From Colius striatus (taxonomy: Eukaryota > Chordata > Aves > Coliiformes > Coliidae): 64,000 bases of DNA. Position numbers and translations under genes: made by a program. The stretch lies in NCBI RefSeq assembly GCF_028858725.1, contig NC_084772.1, positions 21,181,548 to 21,245,547 of the forward strand, given 5' to 3'. This document shows positions 56,001 through 64,000 of this stretch, piece by piece. Positions within the stretch are counted from its first letter, which is position 1. Every line of letters starts with the position of its first letter. A model generated the notes under the pieces. It saw nothing but the letters and a program-made list of their open reading frames with translations, did not search any database and was not told where the DNA came from.

Positions 56001-59000
56001 CAAACGAGAGGCACCCTGACACCATGGGGAGTCCCAAGCAGGGGCTCAACCACCCCCTGGAGATGCTGGTGGGAAGAGCTGGACATGGGTAGGAGTCTGG
56101 ATTGGGTCAGTCCCAGTGACCACAGCTCCAGGGCTGTGCTCAGTGCTGCTCCAGGGCTGTGTTCAGTGCTGGGCCCCTCACTCACTGCCACAGGGACACT
56201 GAGGGGCTGCAGCTCCAGGGCTGTGCTGAGTGCTGGGCCCCTCACTCACTGCCACAGGGACACTGAGGGGCTGCAGCGTGGCCGGAGCTGGGGAAGGGGC
56301 TGGAGCACAAGGGTGCTGGGGAGGGGCTGAGGGAATGGGGGTGTTGAGCCTGGAGAAGAGGAGACTGAGGGGAGACAGCAGCACTCTCTGACACTCCCTG
56401 ACAGGAGGCTGTGGTTTGGTCAGTTTCTTCTCCCAAGTGAAAGGACAAAAGGAATCGGGCTCCAGCTGCCCCAGGGGAGGTTGAGGTTGGAGCTGAGGCA
56501 GAACTGTGTCCCTGAGAGGGGTGTGAGCCCTGTGCCAGGCTGCCCAGGGAGCTGGGGAGCTGGGAGGGACCCCAAAGCTGTGGAGCTGAGGTACTGAGTG
56601 CTGTGGGTCAGTGGTGGGCTGGGCAGGGTGAGGGCAGGGCTGGGACTGCAGCACAGGGACACCCCAGACACGTGGGGTGATGGGGGATGAGCACCATGAG
56701 CAAAACCTGCTGCATTTCCACATCATTCCTGCAAGACCACGCTGAGATTCACAGGGACCCCCCCCAGCCCCTCACCTGCCCCCAGCTCTGGGAACGCCCC
56801 CAACTCATCACCTGCCCCTGAGGGTATTTTTAGGCTTAAATTATGGCTCATTTGCAGGCTCCAGAGTGTCAGAGGAGCCGTGCAGGGAGCCGAGCTGCCA
56901 GCCCTGGGGACATCCCGGGGCAGGTGCCACCGGGGAGGGGGACGCGCCGTTCCCAGCAGCCACAGGCCAGGACAGTGCTGACAGACACCGGCACATGCAC
57001 CGGCCACGAGGCCATGGTGATGGGCACCCACCAAAGCAGGACCAGAGGGACCTGGCCCTGTCCCCTCCCACAGCAGGCTGGGGGGAACCCCACTCTGAGT
57101 ATAGGGGACCCCACTTTGGGTGGGGGGCATATCCCTCCAGCCTGGGGAGGGTATGCCCATTGGGATGCAGCTTTGCATGGCCAGGGCAGGGACCTCTCCC
57201 CTTGGCACCCCACCTGGGAAGGGGGTGAGGCAGAGGGGGCCAAGCAGGCAGCCCCTGTCCCCATGGGGCTGGGGGGGTGAGGGGGGGCAGGCTGGGTGCC
57301 AGGGGACAGGCTGGGTCCCATCAGCCCGGCACGGCCCTTCCTGTGTTTATGAGGTTTCAATGGGACGGCACATCCTGGGGCAAGAGATGGGGTGAATGGG
57401 GGGGGTGAGGGGTGGAACCACAGCGCAGCCCCCCTGAGCAGCCCAGGGGAGGGCAGGGGGTCCCCAAAGGGTGCAGGGTAATGGGATGGAGGCACCCAGA
57501 AATGCCCCCAACAGCCCAGAGCACCTCCCACAGCACCCACTGGGGTTAATGCCAGTCCTGGGCATGTAGCAGGGACCCCACTGTCTGCCTCCCTTCCCCC
57601 AGGAGCACAGGCAGAGCCCCAGCACAAATTGGTGGGGGGAACTGGGACCACCATCCCCTCAGCTGCTTCTGCACAGTGACCCGGGGCCAGGCCAGCTCCC
57701 TGAGCTGCTGCTGCCGAGGGCTCCTGGCTCCACACACCATGATCTCATGGAGCAAATATTCCCCTCGCGGTGCCAGCGGCCACGGGCCAGAGGAGCCTTC
57801 CCAGCACGGGGGGAGGCAGCCACCCCCCTCAGCACCACCATCCCTGCACCAGCACAGGAGCCTTTGGGTGAACCAGCACCAGCCTCCAGCATGGCCTGGG
57901 GTCTGTCCAAGAGCTGTGAGGGGGATGGGGGACCTGGCACACTGGGGGCATTGCTGGGCATGGTGGGGACACACACGCATGCTGCAGGGACCACTCATGC
58001 TTGGGGTGCCAGTGTGACCCAGGTATCTCATGTACCCCCAGGATCATCACTCCCAGGCCAGCACAGAGCAGACACCCCAGTGGCAGAGGCTCAGGGTCAC
58101 CTAAAACTGGAAGGGCTGGCAGCCACTGGACAGCACCCCACTGCACCCCCAGGCTGAGCCAGCACCCGCAGGACCTTCCATGACTGGAGCTATCACTGGG
58201 AAGGGTGGTCAGAGCCCACTGCAGCCCTGGCTTCAACTTAAAGGCTCATGGATGGAAAAGTCAGCAGGGGCGGGGGGGAATGCTGATGCTCCAAGGAGCC
58301 CCCCAGCACGATGCAGCCTCTCTGGGGGCATGTGGGGTGCCCGGCTTTGCAGGCAGAGGTGGCTGCAGCGGGGTGTGCCGTGTGCCATCCCGCACCAAAC
58401 CGGTTCCCCACGCTGCTGACAGCGGGGAAAGCGCTGGCGTGGGGAGAAAAAGAACACAAGAAAAACCAGTTTGGCGTGTGGGGATGCACAGTCCCACCCC
58501 CCCCCTTTCCCAGCGCCGTGACCCCGCGCGTTGGGGAGCAGCCGGGCCCGGCCCACGCTGCCGGGGAATTCGCCGCAGCCGGCGGAGCCTGAAGGAGGAC
58601 GGAGGCGGCGACGGGGAGATGTGGCTCCTGGCCTTCCTGCCACCTTCCAGCGCCCAGGGGCAGGGGAAAGGGGTCAACGGGGACCCCCATGGAAGGCAAC
58701 AACCAGGGAGAGCCGGGTCGGGGTGTCTGGCATTGCCGTGGGGCTGGGGAAGGGTGGAAGGGCAGCTGTGGGAGAGGGTCGGGGTCTGGCACAGCCCCCT
58801 GACTGCAAACCCAGCCCGTGCCCAGGGGGTCCGTGGGGACAGACCTGCAGCTGGCTGCGAGGGGAATGGGGCTCCACAGAGGGCGCGGGCAGTGGGGTAG
58901 CCCCACGCACCGGTGCTGCGGCCCCATCCTCCCTGGGCACAGCCCAAACGCGGGTTGGCACCGGCGCCGGCTCTGCGGGGACCTGCGGCCGCTCAGGATT

Positions 59001-62000
59001 AATTAGCAGAGCTCTTTAATTCCCTGCCCGCTCAGCTATTCTCACTCGGGCCCGTTACCTGCTGCTGGAGCCAGGCAGCGCTGCCAAGCTGCTTCCCTGC
59101 AGCCAGGCCCTTCCTCCTGGCCCCACATGGGGGTCCCTGGGGCCAGATGGGGACCCAGACAGGGTCCCCAGGGCATCACTTTGCACCCAGGACCCTGCGC
59201 TCTGCACCTGCAGCCTGCAAGCCAGGGGCAGGCTGATGAACCCCAGCCAGACAAGTTCTCCCCACTGAGTTTTTCCCCAGCCCCAAACCCAGGGAGCCCC
59301 AGAGCCAGTCAGGCTGGGAGAGGTGGCCCCTGGTGCAGCCCCAGCACACCCCCAGCCCCTCTGTCCGGGAAGCAGGAGCAGCCCTGGGAGCTGCCCCGTC
59401 GCCACTTCATCCTGTTTTTGTGGAAAGTTAATCCTGCTGCTGCCAGGGCCGAGGCTGCAGCGGCCCCACTGCCCGGGGATGCCGTGGGAGCTGCCCCAGG
59501 AGGGCACCGGGCTGGGGGCCAGCGGGTGCCAGGGCTGCCAGCCTGGGAAAGCCCAGGGGCCAGTCACATGCAACGGGACAGGGAACACCAGTGGCTTTGG
59601 GGACAGGGGCCTGGGGACAGCCCTTTCCCCAGCACCCGCAGCCCTGGGGGTGCAGCCCCTGCACCAGGCACAGGATGGCTGAGCCTGTGCCAAGGAGTTG
59701 GTCCTCAGGGTCCCCAGAGCCACTGGCACTGCCCAAGGACCCTCACTCCCATTGCATGGAGCATTCCCTCATCCACCACCCTGTACCCCCCCTGCATAGC
59801 CAAACACTCTGGCACCCCAGAACTCTGCTGTGACTGAGGTGAGGAGGAGGCAAAGGGTTAAAGCTGGGCGTGCAGAAGGCAGTGGGCACCTCGGGCAGGG
59901 CAGTGGGCAGGCTGGCTGTGGGCAGCCCGCCCTGAGCCTGCCCTCCCCTGGGCGCCTGGGGAGGAAGCAGGACTTATTGCTCTTGGAGACACTGCTGCCT
60001 TTTTTTAATGGGTTTTTTTTCCTCCTCCTTTTTTATTTCCCTTCATTTTATAAAAAGCACCTGACCGCAGGAGGCAGCTGCTGCAGCCCACGTGTCTGCC
60101 AGCACTCAGCTGGGCACCAGCCCTCTGCGGCACCCAGGGCTGGCCGGGACCCCAGGGACCCACCCCCAGCGCCCCATGGCCTCCTGGCCGGGCAGGGGCC
60201 ACATCTCACCTCACTCCAGCTCAGCCCCCTGGCTTTGGGGGGTACTGGGGGCTGCCACCTTCACCCATCCCTCCTGTGCCAGCACATGGCTCAGTCAGCC
60301 TGGGGGTCCTGCTGCAGAGCTGGCTGCTCACCCCACGGGTGGGATGTGCCCCCGAGCAGCTCCCTTGCACCGCAGCATCCCCACCAGGCGAGACGGAGCG
60401 GCTGCACGTCCCAGTGCCGGGTGGGGACACAGCCCGGGGCACGGCCGGGAGCCACCCCGGGGGATGTGCGGCCGCGCCAGCCCGTGGGAAGCAGCGGGGC
60501 TGCCCAGAGCCGTGCCGTGGGGCAAAGCTCCCGAGCTCCACCCGCCCCCGAGCTGGCCGGGAGCCGCCGGCCAACATCCTCCGGACGTGAGGAAGAGCCT
60601 CATTGCCGGGGGAGGAAGGGCTGCAGGCGGGTCGTTGCTCCGGGGCTCTTCCTCCCGGCAACAAGGTGCGGTGGGACCAACCCCATTCCCCGCTCCGTGC
60701 CTCAGTTTCCCCCTTCGGTGGGGGTCCGAGGGGCCCCGGAGCCCATCGAGTCGCCCACACAGCCTACTTCAACAAGCGGCGGGAGCAAGAGCGAGCCCCT
60801 GTCCCAGCACAGCCCCGACGTTCCAACAAGCCCCCCACGAGCCCAGCGGGGAGGGGACACACCGAGGCCACCAGCCGCGGGTCCCGGCACCCCGTGCCGA
60901 GCCGTGCGGGCGGCTGAGCACGATTTGGGGCCAAACGGGCACAATTGGGGCACGAGGGCCCCACGCGTGGGGCCGCGCCCAGAGGCCACGTGTCACCCCG
61001 TGCGCCCACGGGACGGCCCCGACAGCTCCCGGCCGCCACCCCACCGGCCGCCACCCCACCGGCCGCCACCCCAGGCCTTGTGCGAGCGGCGCCCGACCCG
61101 ACCCGGCCACCTTCCCTTCCCAGCCCTGTCCGTAGGCAGGGTTATAATTAACCTCCTCACATCCTGCACGACGCACTGAGTCACTCCTCGAGCTAAACCC
61201 CAGCGAAGAGACAGAAGCTTTTTCAACAGCCACCGACTTCCTCGGCTCAGCTCAGCCGGGCTCAGCTCAGCTAGGCTCAGCTCAGCCCACGGCCGCCACC
61301 GCACAGCCCAACCCGGCCGTGGCAGAACGGGGGCTGCGTGGCTGGACGTGGCTCCCGCATCCCTCTCTCCAGGTGACACTAACCCCCAAAGCCATGCCCA
61401 CGCTTTACTGGGCTGAAGCCCCCCCGGCTGGGGTTGTGCCAGCGCGGTGGCAGCGGCCGGTCCCTGCCCGTGCTCTGGCACAAGGAGCCCGTTGAACAAT
61501 CTTGTTTACGGAGAGGCTTTTTCCTTTGCGTGTACATAAAGGTGAACGGCGAGTCCCCGCACGGGCTCCCCCGAGCAGCCGGGCTTCAAAGAGCCGATTC
61601 TCGCTCCGCGCGTCCCAGGACTCGGGTATTTTCCAGGCCGGTAGCCAGACGGTTGCCTCGGTGGGTGGCGGATCTACCGGCAAAGCCTTAACGGCGCTTA
61701 AAACGGGCTGCGAGCAGCTCGGGCGGCTCGGCAGTGCCCAGGCTGCTGCTGCCGAGCTGCGTGAGCCCCGCTCACCGCCGCCGCACCGGGACAGTCTCCG
61801 GGACGGCTGCCAGCACCCCGCACCCCGCAGCGGCATCGCCCATCCCGGCTGCCTCCACCGGCACCGCCGGGCTGTCCCAGCACCTCCTTCGCCTCCCTCC
61901 CCCCAAGCTCGGAGCGGGTGGGATGACACGGCGGAGTCCAAAGCGGGACGGTTTTAGCCGCAACGAGCGCCCGTGTGCGCGGTGCCGGGGGTGCGGGTGC

Positions 62001-62327
62001 CGGGGGGGTGCGGGGAGCACACGCGGGGTGCCGCCTCCATACACACAGCCCGGAAAAGTTGCAGCGTTACACGGAGCGGGCTCGGTCCCGCGTGGGGCTG
62101 GGACGTGCGGGGGGGACACGGGACTCCCATGGGGCTTAACTGCTGGGGGAGGACACCCGCAACTGCCTGGGGTGTGAAACGTCGCGATCCGCCTCATGCG
62201 TGGAAGGACAGAGAGCACCCCAACACCTCCCCCATACCCCCCCCGAGCCGGCCCGGCGCTTACCGGCGAGCAGGGCGAGCGGCAGCAGCAGCCAGTACAG
62301 CCCCGCGCACAGCGCCCGCCGCTCCAT
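35069..62327 (-). CDS. PIEZO1: Piezo-type mechanosensitive ion channel component 1
   Basis: The 51 exons (gene order) are 62264-62327, 55804-55899, 54679-54801, 54311-54353, 54066-54219, 51615-51753, 51277-51490, 50466-50631, 50277-50381, 50107-50185, 49931-50022, 49585-49845, 49004-49115, 48723-48901, 48500-48648, 48124-48303, 47962-48044, 47423-47580, 47168-47344, 46935-47060, 46655-46855, 46357-46561, 46165-46269, 45187-45340, 44187-44430, 43995-44091, 43715-43883, 43544-43633, 43322-43410, 42338-42409, 41949-42058, 41776-41863, 40835-40903, 40564-40736, 40366-40485, 40129-40277, 39778-40036, 39520-39708, 38994-39276, 38770-38884, 38525-38672, 37953-38167, 37381-37539, 37156-37303, 36866-37054, 36384-36476, 36105-36277, 35915-36037, 35751-35830, 35456-35654 and 35069-35318. 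They total 7458 bases without a break: 2485 residues (human 2521). The start [20 protein letters not shown] leads into the blade repeats. The end has the pore helix [10 protein letters not shown], with the arginine equivalent to human R2456 at 2420, and the [13 protein letters not shown] gate region. The trimeric cation channel opens under membrane tension at the plasma membrane. Confidence 0.97.
36540..36860. repeat. Minisatellite in PIEZO1 intron 45
   Basis: Units of about 25-40 bases based on 'cctcctcatcctcacctcat' and 'cccccagcacc' are repeated roughly ten times. The array continues right up to the donor of exon 45 at 36866, whose CTCACCTCGT resembles the repeat. Confidence 0.85.
37605..37880 (-). 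mobile_element. CR1 LINE fragment
   Basis: A minus-strand copy starts with 'gtcctttgggttggaaaagc' and extends to 'tttcctcttgtcccatcact'. It lies in PIEZO1 intron 42. Confidence 0.85.
38193..38450 (-). mobile_element. CR1 LINE fragment with an internal deletion
   Basis: The minus-strand 3' end ('gtttggttggaaaagccctt') is joined after about 30 bases to 'cccctggggcaacttgagcc', so the middle block found in other copies is missing. It lies in PIEZO1 intron 41. Confidence 0.8.
40980..41520 (-). mobile_element. CR1 LINE fragment
   Basis: A long minus-strand copy runs from 'ttgtttgggttggcaaagcc' to the single internal 63-base unit at 41430-41500. It lies in PIEZO1 intron 32. Confidence 0.85.
42528..43250 (-). 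mobile_element. CR1 LINE fragment, second subtype
   Basis: A 720-base minus-strand copy of a different CR1 subtype starts with 'agaatcccagcatggtgggg'. It includes 'cctgtgcccatcaccccttg' and 'tctctccagcagatcacccc', and matches 50775-51260 over their shared part. It lies in PIEZO1 intron 29, about 70 bases from the donor of exon 29. Confidence 0.85.
44745..45065. repeat. Minisatellite in PIEZO1 intron 24
   Basis: Units around 60-110 bases carry 'ttggggaaggtttcctatgg' and 'ggttccagttccaggacca', with an internal CCATCCCATT pentamer-type repeat at 44925-44965. Confidence 0.85.
45490..46150. repeat. Minisatellite in PIEZO1 intron 23
   Basis: About 650 bases of degenerate units of 30-50 bases carry 'gccaggggatgccag', 'agggtgccaggggc' and 'tagggcgacagggcaccccat'-like words. 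The array runs to within about 15 bases of the donor of exon 23. Confidence 0.85.
49130..49560. repeat. Minisatellite in PIEZO1 intron 12
   Basis: About twelve units of 33-36 bases, 'gacactgggtgctggtgagg' and 'atgggga' variants, fill the intron between exons 12 and 13. Two 60-base copies at 49420-49540 are almost identical. Confidence 0.9.
50400..50469 (-). mobile_element. CR1 LINE 3' remnant at the exon 8 splice donor
   Basis: The block 'gtcgtttgggttggagaagc' through 'cagccctctcctcaccctg' matches the CR1 3' ends elsewhere in the window. Its inner edge (CTCACCCTG, plus strand) contains the GT donor of PIEZO1 exon 8 (50464-50465) and the last bases of that exon. Confidence 0.75.
50775..51262 (-). 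mobile_element. CR1 LINE fragment, second subtype
   Basis: A minus-strand copy starts with 'agaatcccagcatggtgggg' and is the close relative of 42528-43250. It ends about 15 bases from the donor of PIEZO1 exon 7 (51277). Confidence 0.85.
51772..53278. repeat. 1.5-kb minisatellite next to the PIEZO1 exon 6 acceptor
   Basis: Short words (GTGAGCACA, ACACAGCACACC, ATGAACACACC) are arranged in higher-order units of about 85-120 bases, such as 'ccatgagcacaccgtgagc' followed by 'acaacatgaacacacc', repeated over 1.5 kb. On the minus (transcribed) strand all three frames lack stops throughout. The edge is 18 bases from the start of exon 6, so the branch point probably lies in the array. Confidence 0.95.
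53279..54065 (-). other. PIEZO1 intron 5, non-repeat part
   Basis: Unique GC-rich intron sequence lies between the minisatellite and the donor of exon 5. No exon or RNA gene was recognised. Confidence 0.6.
55900..62263 (-). other. PIEZO1: PIEZO1 intron 1
   Basis: At 6.4 kb this is the longest intron of the gene. Apart from the CR1 copy at 56125-56685 it looks unique. Small AT-rich islands in the GC-rich background (56820-56855 with TATTTTTAGGCTTAAATTA, and 58995-59045 with GGATTAATTAGCAG) and a perfect AP-1 word TGAGTCA at 61177-61183 are candidates for regulatory elements. Nothing in it reads as a further coding exon. Confidence 0.5.
56125..56685 (+). mobile_element. CR1 LINE fragment with internal repeat copies
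   Basis: A plus-strand copy opens with two to three partial or complete copies of the internal 63-base unit ('ctccagggctgtgct' and 'gggcccctcactcactgcc'). It runs to 'ggctgggactgcag'. It lies in PIEZO1 intron 1, close to exon 2. Confidence 0.85.
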
Positions 62328-62504
62328 CCCTCAGGCGGCAGCGGCGGGGGGAGGCCGGCCCATGTCCCACCGTGCCCAGATGAGCCGAGCCGGGATGAGC
62401 CGTTCGTTCCGTTCCGCCCCGCCGGGGCTGGGCTGGGCAGGCCCCGCCGGCCGGTCCCGGAGCGCGGCGAACGGACGCGCTTCCCTCCGCCCCGCGCCCG
62501 CCGC

Positions 62505-62512
62505 CTTTATAA
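62505..62512 (-). promoter_or_regulatory. PIEZO1: TATA-like element of PIEZO1
   Basis: On the minus strand the sequence reads TTATAAAG inside a CpG-rich region, about 180 bases upstream of the start codon. A start of transcription near 62480 would give a 5' UTR of about 150 bases. Confidence 0.5.
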
Positions 62513-62819
62513 CCGGCACCGCCCGCCCCCGCCGGCGGGCTGGCCCGGCAGGGATCGGCTCGTTTCGGCTCCGCTCGGCTCCTCTCGGCCCGGCTCCGCT
62601 CGGTTCGCCTTGTTTCTGCTCGGTTCAGCCCGCTTCGTCTCCTTCGTGCCCCCGGCTCGCTGGCACCGTTGCCCCGCCACTCCTGCCACGAGTTGTCCGG
62701 TCTCAGCCCCGACGGCAGCGGAGGCGGGGAGGGGAGGGGGCGAGGCGGGAGCCCGCAGCCCCCCAGGCTCCTGCTGCCCGCAGCGAGGGAGGAAAGCAGG
62801 AATACAGCGAAAAAAAATA

Positions 62820-64000
62820 AATGACAAGAGAAAACGCCGAAGTGTTTCCTGTTTGTTTCGCTTAAAGAGAAAAAAACAAGAGAGGCCGGAGCTGATTGAG
62901 GCTGAGAGCAGCGCCTGGGCTGCTGGCTCCGGCTCAGCCTGGCAGGGGCTGTGTGCTGGGCACAGCCCATGGCCACAGGCACAGCCAGGGCAGCACCGGT
63001 AACCGAGGAACCATCGGCCCGTGACATTCTCGGCATTCTTTGGCCTCCCCTCATTTGTTTCCCAAATGTGCCTAACAAACTGGTGTCCAGCTGGCACGCT
63101 GCCCCTGCTCCCCACCTCAGCACACTCTGCTGCATCCCTGCAGCACTCCCCCCAGCCCCAGCCCATGCTTTGGCCCCCAAATCAGGTGCAGAATGGGCTT
63201 GAGTGCCCCCAAACGTGTGAGCTTGCTGGGGACAGCCCCTTGTGGAAGCTGAAATGGGCTGCGGGTGCCCAACCAGCCTCAGAGCAGGTCCCCTCTGCCC
63301 AGCCACATCAACCCTCACCGCTGGGGTCCAGCGTGCGAGTAAAACTCTCCTCGAGGCTGAGGCTTTAGGCTCTGCATCAACACCATGTCTGTGAGACCTG
63401 GGCATGGAAACTGCTGCTGCAAAGGCCCCGGGCAGCATCCCCCCACCCAGATGGATCCAGGAAAGGGTGGCGCATGGCACCCACACCAGCACCTCACTCC
63501 CAGCCTGGCCCCGAGCCGCCACGCCGCAGCCCGGCTGGGAATGGAGGCTGTGGGAGCAGATGGAAGCAGGGAACGGCACCCCAGAGCCCTGGCCTCGCCT
63601 GGCCAAATCCGGCCCTGAGCAGCCCTGCTCCACTTTGCCGGCCTCACTCAGGCTTTAAGCGAGATGCTGGAGAGCGGTGCAGCCCTGTAATGCGCTGTGG
63701 GCACGGCCTGAGTGCCCGGCTTGGCGTTTTATGGGCGAGCAAAGCTGCTCCCACGTCCGGGCAGGGCCATTAGCACATAGCCACGCCACAGGGCTGGGGG
63801 GCGGGGACGCGGTGCCTCCGGAGCCCCTCATTCCCGTGGCTGTCCCGAGCCGCAGCCGCTGCCCGGAGCCGGGCAGGGTGCGGGGGAAGGCAGCAGCGGT
63901 CCCTCTGGAACCTCACTTGGAGCCAGGCAGGGCCAGGCCCCACAAGAGCTGGAAACAAGCTCCTCCGGCTGGGGAGAGCAGATAAGAGGGGTGACCACCA
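62820..64000. other. Upstream of PIEZO1, no gene recognised
   Basis: GC-rich sequence follows the PIEZO1 CpG island. I saw no exon of CDT1, the next gene in mammals, and no recognisable interspersed repeat. Open frames here lack conserved motifs and splice context. Confidence 0.5.

Noticed and set aside
56869-57735. A 288-codon minus-strand open frame in PIEZO1 intron 1, and others at 58205-58947 and 59830-61179
   Set aside because: Long open frames are expected in this GC-rich DNA. They show no domains, no splice-consistent boundaries and biased Pro/Gly/Ala content typical of non-coding frames.
1-64000. Endogenous retrovirus, DNA transposon, tRNA or rRNA genes
   Set aside because: None recognised on either strand; the only interspersed repeats I could support are CR1 fragments.

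Overview
The window is vertebrate nuclear DNA, most likely from a bird. It has GC-rich, compact genes with short introns, CR1 LINE remnants as the only recognisable interspersed repeats, and a different tandem repeat in many of the introns. Gene order matches the human 16q24 block (ZC3H18, IL17C, CYBA, MVD, RNF166, CTU2, PIEZO1), which from general knowledge lies on chromosome 11 in chicken. All gene calls come from reading the translated exons against remembered vertebrate proteins and checking that splice phases add up. No search was run.

Layout: (1) 1-7896, the last five coding exons and 3' UTR of ZC3H18 (+), a nuclear RNA-processing factor; (2) 9076-12963, IL17C (+), an epithelial cytokine whose first intron is almost entirely TG/TA repeat; (3) 13817-16023, CYBA (-), the p22phox subunit of NADPH oxidase; (4) 17398-21840, MVD (-), mevalonate diphosphate decarboxylase; (5) 22418-30667, RNF166 (-), a RING ubiquitin ligase; (6) 30793-34552, CTU2 (+), tRNA thiolation, sharing a short head-to-head promoter with RNF166; (7) 34528-62327, PIEZO1 (-), the mechanosensitive channel, with all 51 coding exons and a 2485-residue product. 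CTU2 and PIEZO1 end tail to tail with crossed poly(A) signals. From 62850 to the end no gene was recognised.

The genes do not form a pathway; this is a conserved syntenic block. The complete genes read open except CTU2, whose exon 7 has one base too many in a C run. SNAI3, which lies between MVD and RNF166 in human, is absent here. The most unusual signals are structural: a proposed IL17C first exon that codes only for the start methionine; a copy of the CYBA 3' end inside IL17C intron 2; a CR1 remnant that reaches the splice donor of PIEZO1 exon 8; and a 1.5-kb minisatellite, open in all three transcribed frames, that runs up to the acceptor of PIEZO1 exon 6. I found no convincing new biological system and do not claim one.
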